Source of the DNA: Dehalococcoidia bacterium
Lineage (GTDB): Bacteria; Chloroflexota; Dehalococcoidia; UBA2979
NCBI GenBank assembly: GCA_023228825.1
Contig: JALOAL010000001.1
Coordinates: 62,001-126,000 of the forward strand
Reading direction: 5' to 3'
DNA: 64,000 bases
The notes below the pieces were generated by a model. That model was not told the DNA's origin and did not search any database. It saw only the letters and a program-made list of their open reading frames with translations. How positions within the stretch are numbered: position 1 is the first letter of the stretch; every line of letters starts with the position of its first letter. Shown one piece after another: positions 8,698 to 16,674 of the stretch. The position numbers were made by a program, and so were the translations under genes.

Positions 8698-8720
8698 ATG
8701 ATACACAGCATGCCATGCTG
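8698..8720 (-). promoter_or_regulatory. -10 box and palindromic operator candidate of the rrf2-dtxR operon
   Basis: TATCAT on the minus strand (8698-8703) is followed upstream by the perfect palindrome CAGCATG-C-CATGCTG (8706-8720), which fills the space where the promoter spacer would be. The -35 region is weak. The dyad also lies in the divergent promoter region of the RIC-like gene at 8914. Autoregulation by the Rrf2 protein is the simplest reading. Confidence 0.5.
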
Positions 8721-8913
8721 GACGCCCGCGTGAAGCGGCGGCTGGCGAGGAACGCGGCGAGGGAGGAGCGCCGAGGGCGAGCGCCGTGGGCCGGCCTCCC
8801 GCAGAGAGTCCCGTCCGGGAGGCGACCTTCTGCCCTATGCCGGCGCCGATACGAGTGGAACCGTGGAACTGATGAGAGCATCGATAGATGGACCGATGGA
8901 TGGAGGTGCGGGC

Positions 8914-9348
8914 ATGAGCCTCAAGCAGCGGACGATCGCGGAGATCTCCATGCGCTGGCCGGAGGCGGGGCCGGTGCTGGAAGCCCACGGGATCGACAAT
9001 TGTTGCGGCGGCGCTCATACGCTGACCGAAGCGGCAGAGGCCCACGGCGTGGCTGTGGACCTGGTGCTGACGGAACTGGAGGATGCAGGCGTGACTGAGA
9101 GTGACGAGGCGGCAGCCGGCGCGGAGCCGGTGGTGGACGTGCGGCCCCTGCCCCCGCGGGAGAAGCACCCCAAGGTCTTCGCCACCTTCGACGCGTTGCC
9201 CGTGGGCGGCGCGCTGCAGTTGGTGAACGACCATGACCCACGGCCGCTCTTCTACCAGATGCAGGCGGAGCGGCCGGGCCAGGTGGGCTGGGACCCGCAG
9301 GAGCAGGGCCCGGAACGCTGGGTGATCCGCATCGCCAAGGTCGCCTGA
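8914..9348 (+). CDS. RIC/ScdA-like protein: DUF542 plus DUF2249 domains
   Basis: The 144-residue product joins two short domains. Residues about 5-60 match the N-terminal domain of RIC/ScdA/YtfE proteins, with the diagnostic HGIDNCCGGAHTLTEAAEAHGV. Residues about 75-140 match DUF2249, with DVRPLPPREKHPKVFATFDALPVGGALQLVNDHDPRPL. The haemerythrin di-iron domain of full RIC proteins is absent. I start at ATG 8914, which has GGAGGT six bases upstream, rather than the upstream in-frame ATG at 8863. RIC proteins help repair Fe-S clusters after nitrosative damage; this shorter form may bind or deliver metal through its Cys pair. It is divergent from rrf2, probably its regulator. Confidence 0.8.
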   Translation: MSLKQRTIAEISMRWPEAGPVLEAHGIDNCCGGAHTLTEAAEAHGVAVDLVLTELEDAGVTESDEAAAGAEPVVDVRPLPPREKHPKVFATFDALPVGGALQLVNDHDPRPLFYQMQAERPGQVGWDPQEQGPERWVIRIAKVA

Positions 9349-9377
9349 CCGGATCGCACCGGTACGGCTCAAAACCA

Positions 9378-9404
9378 GGGACGCCCTCCTCGTGAGGGCG
9401 TCCC
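9378..9404. terminator. Bidirectional hairpin terminator
   Basis: A perfect 11-bp stem, GGGACGCCCTC and GAGGGCGTCCC, closes a five-base loop between the convergent ric-like gene and nosY. An A-run precedes the stem (9371-9374), giving a short U-tract for minus-strand transcripts. Confidence 0.8.
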
Positions 9405-9467
9405 TCGTTGCGTCCGTTGCGTCCGCCCGGCGGCCGTGCCGGCTCGAGCGCTGGTCGCGGCAGCGGG

Positions 9468-10361
9468 TCACGCGTCTTGCCTTCGGAAGATCGCGTTGGC
9501 CGCGACCAGGGGGAGGACGGCCCAGGCCAGCACCGCTGCGGTGAGCACCACGGCGCTGGTGGCCGCGCCGAAGCGCACGTGCATGTACGCGCCCAGCGGT
9601 CCCAGCACGTGCAGATCCGGCTCCAGGCTGAGGATCGCCAGGATGCGCACCGCCTCCACCGGGTTCAGCAGCGTGCTGAGCAGCAACGTCTCCCCGGAAG
9701 ACGCCACCGAGAGCGCCATGCCGATGCCCACCAGGTTGTAGAACAGCACCAGCACAAACCACGTCACCACTGCCAGCGCCAGCGCCTTCGACCGGCCGTC
9801 GGACACCACCGAGATCAGCACGCCGATGCTGAGCATGGCGCTGGCAAGGCTCGCCGACAGCACCACGAACAGCAGGTAGTGCCCGAAGTCCGTCACCGGA
9901 CTGACCAGGGCAATGAGCAGGCCGGCCGCGCCGAACCCCAGCATCACGGCGGCCCACACCGCAGCCGTCAGGCCCAGGTACTTCCCCAACAGCAGTTCCG
10001 TGGCGGTGAGGGGCTGCGCGAGCAGCACGCCCAGCGTGCCTCGGTCGCGCTCGCCGGCTATGGCGCCGGCGCCCAGGATGAGGGCCAGCAGCGGCACGAG
10101 CAGCAGGCACAGGTTGATCAGGCTGGCCGTGGTGCGGTTGAACCCCTGCGACGCCACGCCGCCTTCCTGCTGCACGAGCGCCAGTCCCACCGCGACCAGC
10201 GCGAACGTGGCCGCGAACGCCACCAGCCAGCGGCTGCGCACCGCGTCCCGCAGTTCCTTCGCGAAGATCGTGGCCAGTCCGGCGGTGCGCGGGACCGCCG
10301 GTGCGGCCAGCCCCGTGGCCACTCCCGGCGTGCTGATCGGGGCATTCATCGGGGTACTCAC
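9468..10361 (-). CDS. nosY: NosY: ABC-2 type permease for NosZ copper-site assembly
   Basis: The 297-residue inner-membrane protein has six or so helices and the ABC-2 exporter pattern: an N-terminal cytoplasmic segment with IFAKELRDAVRSRWLV and the loop AGAIAGERDRGTLGVLLAQPLT before helix 3, as in NosY. It pairs with the NosF ATPase and periplasmic NosD to form the NosDFY transporter, which supports maturation of the copper sites in NosZ and probably moves a sulfur or copper species. The start is GTG 10361, overlapping the nosF stop by one base (TAGTG). It is the last gene of the nos operon. Confidence 0.88.
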   Translation of the reverse strand: MSTPMNAPISTPGVATGLAAPAVPRTAGLATIFAKELRDAVRSRWLVAFAATFALVAVGLALVQQEGGVASQGFNRTTASLINLCLLLVPLLALILGAGAIAGERDRGTLGVLLAQPLTATELLLGKYLGLTAAVWAAVMLGFGAAGLLIALVSPVTDFGHYLLFVVLSASLASAMLSIGVLISVVSDGRSKALALAVVTWFVLVLFYNLVGIGMALSVASSGETLLLSTLLNPVEAVRILAILSLEPDLHVLGPLGAYMHVRFGAATSAVVLTAAVLAWAVLPLVAANAIFRRQDA

Positions 10362-11263
10362 TACGGGCCTCCCACTGCTTGAGGATCGGCCGTGGTGGCC
10401 TCCTCCACTCGGAAGTCCAGGATGGTGATGCCGCCCTCCACCAGGGCCTCGAAGACCTTCACTTTCTCGCCGGTGGGGCAGGTGACTGCCAGCCAGTCGC
10501 CGTTGCGGGCCACCTCCTCACCGGCGGCGGCGGCGATCAGGGGGATGGCCTGCGCCGTGTGGCCGTTCAGGCGGAAGAACAGGCGGCTGCGCGCGGCGTT
10601 CGCACGCACGAACTCGGACGAGGGCCCGAGGAAGGTCGTGCGGCCCTGGTCCAGCACCAGGACGTGATCCGCCGTGGCCGGGACATCCTCCAGCCAGTGG
10701 GTGGAGAGCACCACGCTCTTGCCTCGCGCGCGCTGGGCGCGGATGAAGTCGCGCAACTCCAGGCGTGCCGCCACGTCCAGCCCCGTGGCGGGCTCGTCCA
10801 GGATGAACAGCGCCGGGTCGCCCATCTGCGCCACCGCCAGGCCCAGGCGCTGCCGCATGCCGCCCGAGAGCGCGCCCACCATCTTCTCTGCGTGCCCGCC
10901 CAGGCCCACGGCCTCCACCGCCTCGCGCGCCCGCTCTTCCGATGCGCCGCGCAGGCGCGCGTAGAACATGGCCGTCTCGCGCACGCTGAGGTCCACGTGG
11001 AACGCCGGGTTCTGCGCCAGGTAGCCGATGCGCCCGCGCGCGCGCTTGCCGTCACGGGCGACGTCCACGCCGTCCACCAGGATGCGGCCCTGGAAGCGCA
11101 TCAACCCCACGATGCTCTTGATGAGTGTGGACTTCCCGGCGCCGTTGGCGCCCACCACCGCCAGCACCTGGCCGCCCTGCAGGTCGAACGTGGCGCCGTC
11201 CAGCACCGTGGTGTTGCCGTATCGCTTGGTGACTCCCTGTGCGCTCAGCATGATGGCGTCCAC
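10361..11263 (-). CDS. nosF: NosF: ABC transporter ATPase
   Basis: The 300-residue cytoplasmic ATPase shows Walker A GANGAGKST near residue 40, the signature LSGGMRQRLGLAVAQ, Walker B ALFILDEPATGLD and a switch His in VVLSTHWLEDV. The C-terminal 70 residues form the accessory region typical of NosF. It powers the NosDFY complex. Two starts are possible, at 11263 and at MLSAQGVTKRYG (11251); the first overlaps the nosD stop by 19 bases and the second is nearer the usual NosF N-terminus. Confidence 0.9.
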   Translation of the reverse strand: MDAIMLSAQGVTKRYGNTTVLDGATFDLQGGQVLAVVGANGAGKSTLIKSIVGLMRFQGRILVDGVDVARDGKRARGRIGYLAQNPAFHVDLSVRETAMFYARLRGASEERAREAVEAVGLGGHAEKMVGALSGGMRQRLGLAVAQMGDPALFILDEPATGLDVAARLELRDFIRAQRARGKSVVLSTHWLEDVPATADHVLVLDQGRTTFLGPSSEFVRANAARSRLFFRLNGHTAQAIPLIAAAAGEEVARNGDWLAVTCPTGEKVKVFEALVEGGITILDFRVEEATTADPQAVGGP

Positions 11264-13311
11264 TGCCTTCCCATGGTGCGCTTCGCTGCGACGAAGACCG
11301 ACAGCGCCGCGGCGGTCAGGGCCAGGCTGACCAGCGCGGGGATGACCTCGAACGTCCGAGGCGTGCCGGAGGCGAGCGTGATGGTGGGCGACATCAGCGG
11401 GTGCTCGTCCACCACGCGCGGCGTCACGCGGTAGACGGGGAACCAGCGGGCCGCCAGATCCAGCGCGCTGCGCGCCGGCGTGAACGAGTATGCGCGCACG
11501 GCCGGGCTGCGCTGCACCAGTTCGTCGTACGTGCCCTCGTAGCGGTAGGCCAGGTCACCGATGCCGTCGCCGTCCGCGTCGAAGCCCTGGTAGTCGTCCC
11601 AGTAGTTGCCGCGGCCCTCCACGGACCAGCGGTTGCGGTGCTCCAGGTTGCCGCCGCGCGACTCCACCTGCTGCAGGTTGCCGATGAAACTGTTGCCCAG
11701 GAAGGAGACGTCCGTGGTGGTGAAGAGTTCGACCGCGATCTGGTTGGAGGCGATCAGGTTGCCCTGGACCGTCACGAACGTGCCCGGCGTGCGAGGTGCG
11801 CCCTCCATGGTCATCCCCAGCCGGTTGCCGTGGATGCGGTTGCCCTGCAGCAGCACGTCGTCCATGTCCTTCAGGAGCAGCCCATAGCCCGAGGCCAGCG
11901 AGCGGTTGCCGCTGAACTCGTTGTCCACCACGGTCAGCCGCTGCGAGTACATCAGGCTGGCGCCGGCGATGTTCTGCCGGAACACGTTGCCGGAGGCGTG
12001 CAGGTCCTGCGCGTACATGGTGTGCAGGCCGTAGCGCACGTGCGTCACCACGTTGTCGTGGATGCGCGTGTTGCGGGCGAAGCCGGCAAAGATGCCGTCC
12101 TTGGCCAGGGTGATGGTGTTGCCCTCGATCAGGTTGTCCGTGCTGTACCAGAGGTAGAGCGCGTGGCCTCGGCGTTCCGGAGCCAGGTCCGCCATGCTGC
12201 TCACGTAGTTGTCGCGCACCACGTGGCCGCCGCTGCTGAGCAAGGAGATGCCGTAGAGCACGTCCTCAACGCGGTTCCCCTCCACAGTGGCGTGGTTGCC
12301 GGACAGGCGGATGCCGGTGGGCTCGTCCGAGACGTTGCGGGCGGAGTTGCGGACCGTGAAGCCGCGGAGCGTGACGCCGTCCGCGGTGACCTGCACCACG
12401 TCGCCCATGCCGGCGCCGTCCAGCACCACCGTGCCGTCCGCCACCAGGGTGAGCGGTTTGTCCACCACCACCGTGCCCACGTACGTGCCCGCCGGCACCG
12501 CCAGCGTGCTCCCCTCCACCGCCGCCGCGATCGCCTCGTTGAGGTCGGCCGCGGCGAGGGCTGGCGAGGCGGCCGCGGTGGCCGAGGGCAGTGCGAGCGC
12601 GGCGCCCGTCACCAGCAGCACCGCGACGGCCGCGGCGCCGGTGTTGCTCCAACTCTCGCGCACGAAGCGGACCACGCGGGGGCCGGCGGCCAGCAACAGC
12701 GCCGCTCCCACAAGCATCCAGAACCCGCTATCCACCATGGTCTCCGTGTGGAAGTTCACCACCGTGGTGGTGCCCAGCACCTTGGGCGTGAAGGGCTCCA
12801 GGCGGATCGGCGCCGAGGGGGCCAGGTCATGGCCATACTGGTAGAGCCACCACTGCAGGTCCACCAGCATCCCCAGCGGGACGGAGACCACCGCCGCCGC
12901 CAGGAGCAGCCGCACACGCGTGCTCCGAGCCCACACCGCACCCGCCAGCAGCAACAGCACCAGCCCCGCGATGACGAACGGGAACGCCTTCAGTTCCAAC
13001 AGCGTGTCCGGGTCGATGGGCCGGATGCCCACGTAGTGGTTCAGCGTGTTGATCTCGGACAGGTCGCCTTCCATGTGCGTGCCGTAGGCGTAGAGGTGCA
13101 GGCCGCCGGGGTACTGAGGCGCCAGCAACTCCATGCGCCACAGCGGGCGGAAGGCCGCCGCCAGCACCGCCAGCGCCGCCAGCACGGCGCACACGCCCCA
13201 CACCCGGTCGATGCGAGACCACGCCAGGCTCACCGCGCTCCCCGCCTCCCGAGGCTCCTCGGCCGTCCGTTCTGGACGCTCCCACGCCCCCGTGTCCTGT
13301 CGGGTAGCCAT
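11245..13311 (-). CDS. nosD: NosD with a fused N-terminal multi-span membrane domain
   Basis: The 688-residue product has two parts. Residues 1-250 hold about five hydrophobic helices (near 37-56, 110-128, 134-156, 192-211, 223-242) and a soluble loop with PQYPGGLHLYAYGTHMEGDL and INTLNHYVGIRPID. In other bacteria this part resembles a separate membrane protein encoded between nosL and nosD. Residues about 255-655 form the NosD right-handed beta-helix with repeated GN-x-I and GNxL turns, ending in a C-terminal membrane anchor. The last helix of the N-terminal part ends in ALPSATAAASP, which looks like the former NosD signal peptide. The ATG overlaps the nosL stop by one base (TAATG), so translation is coupled. 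Confidence 0.85.
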   Translation of the reverse strand: MATRQDTGAWERPERTAEEPREAGSAVSLAWSRIDRVWGVCAVLAALAVLAAAFRPLWRMELLAPQYPGGLHLYAYGTHMEGDLSEINTLNHYVGIRPIDPDTLLELKAFPFVIAGLVLLLLAGAVWARSTRVRLLLAAAVVSVPLGMLVDLQWWLYQYGHDLAPSAPIRLEPFTPKVLGTTTVVNFHTETMVDSGFWMLVGAALLLAAGPRVVRFVRESWSNTGAAAVAVLLVTGAALALPSATAAASPALAAADLNEAIAAAVEGSTLAVPAGTYVGTVVVDKPLTLVADGTVVLDGAGMGDVVQVTADGVTLRGFTVRNSARNVSDEPTGIRLSGNHATVEGNRVEDVLYGISLLSSGGHVVRDNYVSSMADLAPERRGHALYLWYSTDNLIEGNTITLAKDGIFAGFARNTRIHDNVVTHVRYGLHTMYAQDLHASGNVFRQNIAGASLMYSQRLTVVDNEFSGNRSLASGYGLLLKDMDDVLLQGNRIHGNRLGMTMEGAPRTPGTFVTVQGNLIASNQIAVELFTTTDVSFLGNSFIGNLQQVESRGGNLEHRNRWSVEGRGNYWDDYQGFDADGDGIGDLAYRYEGTYDELVQRSPAVRAYSFTPARSALDLAARWFPVYRVTPRVVDEHPLMSPTITLASGTPRTFEVIPALVSLALTAAALSVFVAAKRTMGRQWTPSC

Positions 13312-13856
13312 TACCGATGCTCCTGCTCCGTCGCGTGGCCGCCGCCTTCGGGGCCGTGGGAGGGCTCCCGGTAGGGCCCGTGTTCGTGGATGTGCTCCGT
13401 CAGGGCGTGCCAGGCGACCACCGTGCCGCCCATCTCCTGGGCCAGGCGGTCGGAGGCGTCCCGGTCCGGCGCTGCCGCAGCGCCGAAGGCCATGGGGCTG
13501 CGGATCTCTGCGGACAGCACGAAGGTCGCCGTCTCCACCGGCGCCCACGCCTCCTCGACGTAGGTGTTCACCCAGTGGCGAGCGTCGCCCGGCGCGGGGC
13601 GTTCAGCGGCCTCCAGCACCAGGCAGCCGATGTCGTCGAAGTGGACTTCGCCGGACTCTGTCGTCCAGGCGGCGGCGAAGCGCGCGTCGTCGATGATCAT
13701 GCCGCAGCGCGCGCACGCCTCCTCGCCGTAGCGCACCACGGGCTCGCGGTCAGGGTCCAGGTCCTCGCCCTCCAGGAGGGCCGGCACGGCCACGATGGCG
13801 ACCCCGACCGCACCGGCCGAACCAGCCAGGATGAGGAACCGTCTTCGAGTAACCAT
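13311..13856 (-). CDS. nosL: NosL-like copper chaperone with Tat-type signal
   Basis: The 181-residue protein starts MVTRRRFLILAGSAG, a twin-arginine signal, followed by a hydrophobic core. NosL is a periplasmic Cu(I) chaperone for NosZ. The copper-binding motif ACARCGMIIDDARFAA is present near residue 50, followed by the strand EVHFDDIGCLVLE. NosL is often a lipoprotein; here a Tat signal replaces the lipobox. The C-terminus is His-rich (HALTEHIHEHGPY and a final His/Glu tail), which could hold extra metal. A strong AGGAGGTGA lies before ATG 13856, so I reject the longer frame. It lies 72 bases after nosZ. Confidence 0.87.
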   Translation of the reverse strand: MVTRRRFLILAGSAGAVGVAIVAVPALLEGEDLDPDREPVVRYGEEACARCGMIIDDARFAAAWTTESGEVHFDDIGCLVLEAAERPAPGDARHWVNTYVEEAWAPVETATFVLSAEIRSPMAFGAAAAPDRDASDRLAQEMGGTVVAWHALTEHIHEHGPYREPSHGPEGGGHATEQEHR

Positions 13857-13928
13857 GGTCGTCACCTCCTGAGGTGTCCCGCGGGGTGTGTGCCGGCGGC
13901 CCCCCTCCGCCGGCACACGGATCCCCCG

Positions 13929-15959
13929 CTACGCGACGAGCATCCAGCCCTGCATCTCCAGGTGGAGCGCGGAGCAGAACTCGGTGCAGTACATGGCGAA
14001 GGAACCCTGGACGTCCGCGACAAAGTCGATGCGCGTGTACTCACCCGGGTCGAGGCTGACGCTGACGTTGTGGCGCGGGATGGCGAACCCGTGCGTGGCG
14101 TCCGGCGTGGTCTCGATGTTGGTGAGGTGCAACGTGACCTGGTCGCCCTGGTTCAGGCGCAGGATGTCCGGCTTGAACTGGGAGCGCGTGACGGACATGA
14201 AGACCTCCACGCGGTTGCCGTCCCGCTCGATGCGCTCCTCGCCCTGCGCCACGGCGTTGGGGTCTGGCTGCATCGTCAGTGGGTTCGTGCCGGGCGGGTA
14301 CAGGTCCCACGCCTTGATGCGGTCCGCGCGGATCGCCTGCACGTAGTGCGGCTCCGCCATGCCGATGGGCGTGTCCGACAGCACCTCCATCACCTCGCCT
14401 CCGAGGTCGACCAGTTGGAAGTTCTGCGGGTTCAGCGTCCCCACCGGCGAGTGGCGGTCAATGGACCACTTGTTCAGCGCGATGAGGTACTTGCCCTGGG
14501 GCTTGGTGGTGTCGCCTTCCATGGTGCAGAGGTGGCCGATGTTGTAGTGGACCGGCACCTTGTCCACGAGTTTGTAGGCCTGGTCGCCGCTGAAGTACGG
14601 CTCGCCCAGGGTGAACTTGGCCACCGCGCTCTCCAGGAAGAGGCTGGTGTAGCCGTGCCCGTCCGCGTCGTACTGCGTGTGCAGCGGGCCGGCGCCCACC
14701 TCCACGCGGCCAGAGACCACGGAGTCGTAGTTCAGGACGGGGATGCCGTACTGGTCGCGCTTCTCGAAGTCTTGGGCCTCAATCGCGGCCAGCATCTTCT
14801 CGAAGGAGTAGATGGTGACGTACGGGTCCAGTTTGCCGGCCACGCAGAGGTAGCCGCCGTCCGGGCTCACGTCCACGCCGTGCGGGCTCCGAGGCTCCGG
14901 CGCCAGGAAGAGGATGCCCTCCTCCACCGCCACGTCCAGCGGGATGACGCGCATGCCGTTGATGACCACGGACCGCGAGCCCACCACCTGCTCGGCCTTC
15001 TGCCAGTTGATGATGTGCATGTAGTCGAAGTCGTTGGCGGACGCGCCCACCTCAATCGGGGGCTTGCCCTCCAGGTTGCCGCCCGTGGCCATCTCGCTGT
15101 TGTAGGAGTTCAGGAACACCCAGCCGTGGCTCACCAGTTTCCCGGAGTCCGCCAGGTCCTGCGTGTACGGCGGCAACTCCACCTGGAAACTGCGTGCCAG
15201 GTCAAAGCGCCCCGTCTCCTGGTCCACGGCCAGGAAGGTGGAGTAGCCGCGGTACACGTCCGCGAAGTTCTCCAGCGACGTGGCCGGGTCCGCGCCCTCT
15301 ATCAGCGTGGGCGTCTTGGTGGAGATGTGCGCGTACTCCGTGTTCTGAGTGACGAACACCCCCCCGTGCGAGGACTGCAGGTTGGGCACGTCGTAGATCT
15401 GCTTCGTCTTGAAGTCCCGCATGTCCACCATGGCGATGCGCCCGTTGGCGCGGTCGTTGATGTAGACGAAGCGGCCGTCGTACTCGCCCTCCGTCTCGCT
15501 GATCGCGGGGTGGTGGGTGTCCGCCCAGGAGAGGTACCGGTGGGCCGAGGTGGACGGCCCGCCGGCGGACGTGGTGCCCTCCGCCAGCAGTCCGTCCGAC
15601 TCGTTGCCGAAGCCGAAGCCCTGCCACGGCTCCGGCGTGAACACGCCCACTACCTTCTTGATCTTCATGGACGGCACGCCCATGACCAGGATCTGGCCGG
15701 AGTGGCCGCCCGAGGACAGGATGTAGAACTCGTCCATATCCGGTCGTCCGGGCGGGACCACCGTCTTGAGGGCCTGCACCACCTCCGCAGGCGAGAGGCC
15801 GCGGGCCTCCGCCACGCTGTTCGCGTCGCCCGTCAGTCCAGAGGGCCCGGAGGCCCCGTCCCCCTCGTCGCTGAGCGTCTTGCCCAGCACCCCGCCGACC
15901 ACCAGGCCGGCAGCGCCGGTGGCTGAACCCGCAATGAACTCTCGCCTCGTGACCGCCAT
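13929..15959 (-). CDS. nosZ: Nitrous-oxide reductase NosZ
   Basis: NosZ reduces N2O to N2 in the periplasm. The 676-residue precursor has a twin-arginine signal (VTRREFIAGSATGAAGLVVG). The beta-propeller follows, with the CuZ ligand motif DTHHP at residues 147-151 and further His in SSHGG, VSHGW, SPHGVD and HYNIGH. The C-terminal cupredoxin domain carries the CuA motif CTEFCSALHLEM (C658, C662, H666, M669). A Glu stands where clade I enzymes have Trp between the cysteines, as in many clade II enzymes. AGGAG precedes ATG 15959. A cupredoxin gene 48 bases upstream is its probable electron donor. Confidence 0.97.
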   Translation of the reverse strand: MAVTRREFIAGSATGAAGLVVGGVLGKTLSDEGDGASGPSGLTGDANSVAEARGLSPAEVVQALKTVVPPGRPDMDEFYILSSGGHSGQILVMGVPSMKIKKVVGVFTPEPWQGFGFGNESDGLLAEGTTSAGGPSTSAHRYLSWADTHHPAISETEGEYDGRFVYINDRANGRIAMVDMRDFKTKQIYDVPNLQSSHGGVFVTQNTEYAHISTKTPTLIEGADPATSLENFADVYRGYSTFLAVDQETGRFDLARSFQVELPPYTQDLADSGKLVSHGWVFLNSYNSEMATGGNLEGKPPIEVGASANDFDYMHIINWQKAEQVVGSRSVVINGMRVIPLDVAVEEGILFLAPEPRSPHGVDVSPDGGYLCVAGKLDPYVTIYSFEKMLAAIEAQDFEKRDQYGIPVLNYDSVVSGRVEVGAGPLHTQYDADGHGYTSLFLESAVAKFTLGEPYFSGDQAYKLVDKVPVHYNIGHLCTMEGDTTKPQGKYLIALNKWSIDRHSPVGTLNPQNFQLVDLGGEVMEVLSDTPIGMAEPHYVQAIRADRIKAWDLYPPGTNPLTMQPDPNAVAQGEERIERDGNRVEVFMSVTRSQFKPDILRLNQGDQVTLHLTNIETTPDATHGFAIPRHNVSVSLDPGEYTRIDFVADVQGSFAMYCTEFCSALHLEMQGWMLVA

Positions 15960-16007
15960 CTGCTTGCTCCTTTGGCCGCCGGTACCGCGCCGGCTACGCC
16001 TCGTTCG

Positions 16008-16448
16008 CTACTCGACGATGACTTCGCCCACCATGCCTGGCAGGTGGAAGTCGCACTGGAACGTGAAGGTCCCGGCGGTGGAGAACATCACGTCGAATGA
16101 ACTGGTCTCGCCCGGGTTGACCAGGGGCGCGCTGGCGAAGTCCTTGCCTTCCGTGGCGTTGCTCAGGATGCGCATGTTGTGGATCGCCACGCCCTCGTTG
16201 ACCGCGTTGATGGTCACGGTCTCCCCGACCTTCAAGCGGATCTCGGTGGGTTCGAAGAAGTTGTCCTTCATGAGCACGTCGATCTCGCGTTCCGGCGTGC
16301 CGGGGGTCGTCGCCCCCTGCGTGGCCGTCGGCGCGGCGGTGGTCGCGGCGCCGCCGTTGCCCCCGTTGTCTCCCCCACAGGCGACGCTCGCCGCCGCGAG
16401 GATCGCAACGGGCAGCAGGGCAACCCACTGTTTCTTGATCAGACGCAT
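16008..16448 (-). CDS. Plastocyanin-like cupredoxin lipoprotein
   Basis: The 146-residue protein has a signal peptide ending in a lipobox-like AAASVAC, a Gly/Thr-rich linker, and a cupredoxin domain from about residue 55. The copper ligands are visible as His in AIHNMRI and Cys, His, Met in CDFHLPGM near the C-terminus. It is probably anchored outside the membrane and carries electrons to NosZ, since it is the first gene of the nos operon and lies 48 bases before nosZ. The start follows GGGGAGAGGAA. A CRP-type dyad is centred about 40 bases before the start codon. Confidence 0.88.
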   Translation of the reverse strand: MRLIKKQWVALLPVAILAAASVACGGDNGGNGGAATTAAPTATQGATTPGTPEREIDVLMKDNFFEPTEIRLKVGETVTINAVNEGVAIHNMRILSNATEGKDFASAPLVNPGETSSFDVMFSTAGTFTFQCDFHLPGMVGEVIVE

Positions 16449-16477
16449 CGGAACGTTCCTCTCCCCCTCGGTGCCAT

Positions 16478-16497
16478 CTTGTGACTGACATCACAAG
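16478..16497. promoter_or_regulatory. Perfect CRP/FNR-superfamily dyad upstream of the nos operon
   Basis: CTTGTGA-CTGACA-TCACAAG contains TGTGA-N6-TCACA, the exact CRP consensus. Its centre is about 40 bases before the first start codon of the nos operon, so it would overlap or follow the transcription start rather than sit at -41.5. Confidence 0.6.
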
Positions 16498-16518
16498 AAC
16501 CTTTAGGCACAGACTAAA

Positions 16519-16537
16519 CGTTACCCGCGTGGTAACG
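16519..16537. promoter_or_regulatory. Second palindrome upstream of the nos operon
   Basis: The perfect inverted repeat CGTTACC-CGCGT-GGTAACG lies 22 bases further from the gene than the CRP-type site. It could be a second regulator site. The adjacent ACAGACT-AAAC stretch resembles one upstream of the cupin gene. Confidence 0.4.
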
Positions 16538-16674
16538 AGGGACGATGGTCCCGGAGAGTTCAGTACGTCGGTGATGAAACCTCAGCGGGCCTGGGGAAGT
16601 GGGAGGCCGGGCGCAGATCGGTGCGGAGGGAGCCCCCCGCCGTGGCGTGGCGCCGTGGCGCCGCCGGAGGTTGG

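Noticed and set aside
13317..15926. Long open frame antisense to nosZ and nosL
   Set aside because: An artefact of high GC content; NosZ and NosL on the other strand are certain.
16478..16497. FNR box TTGAT-N4-ATCAA
   Set aside because: The dyad matches TGTGA-N6-TCACA, not the FNR consensus.
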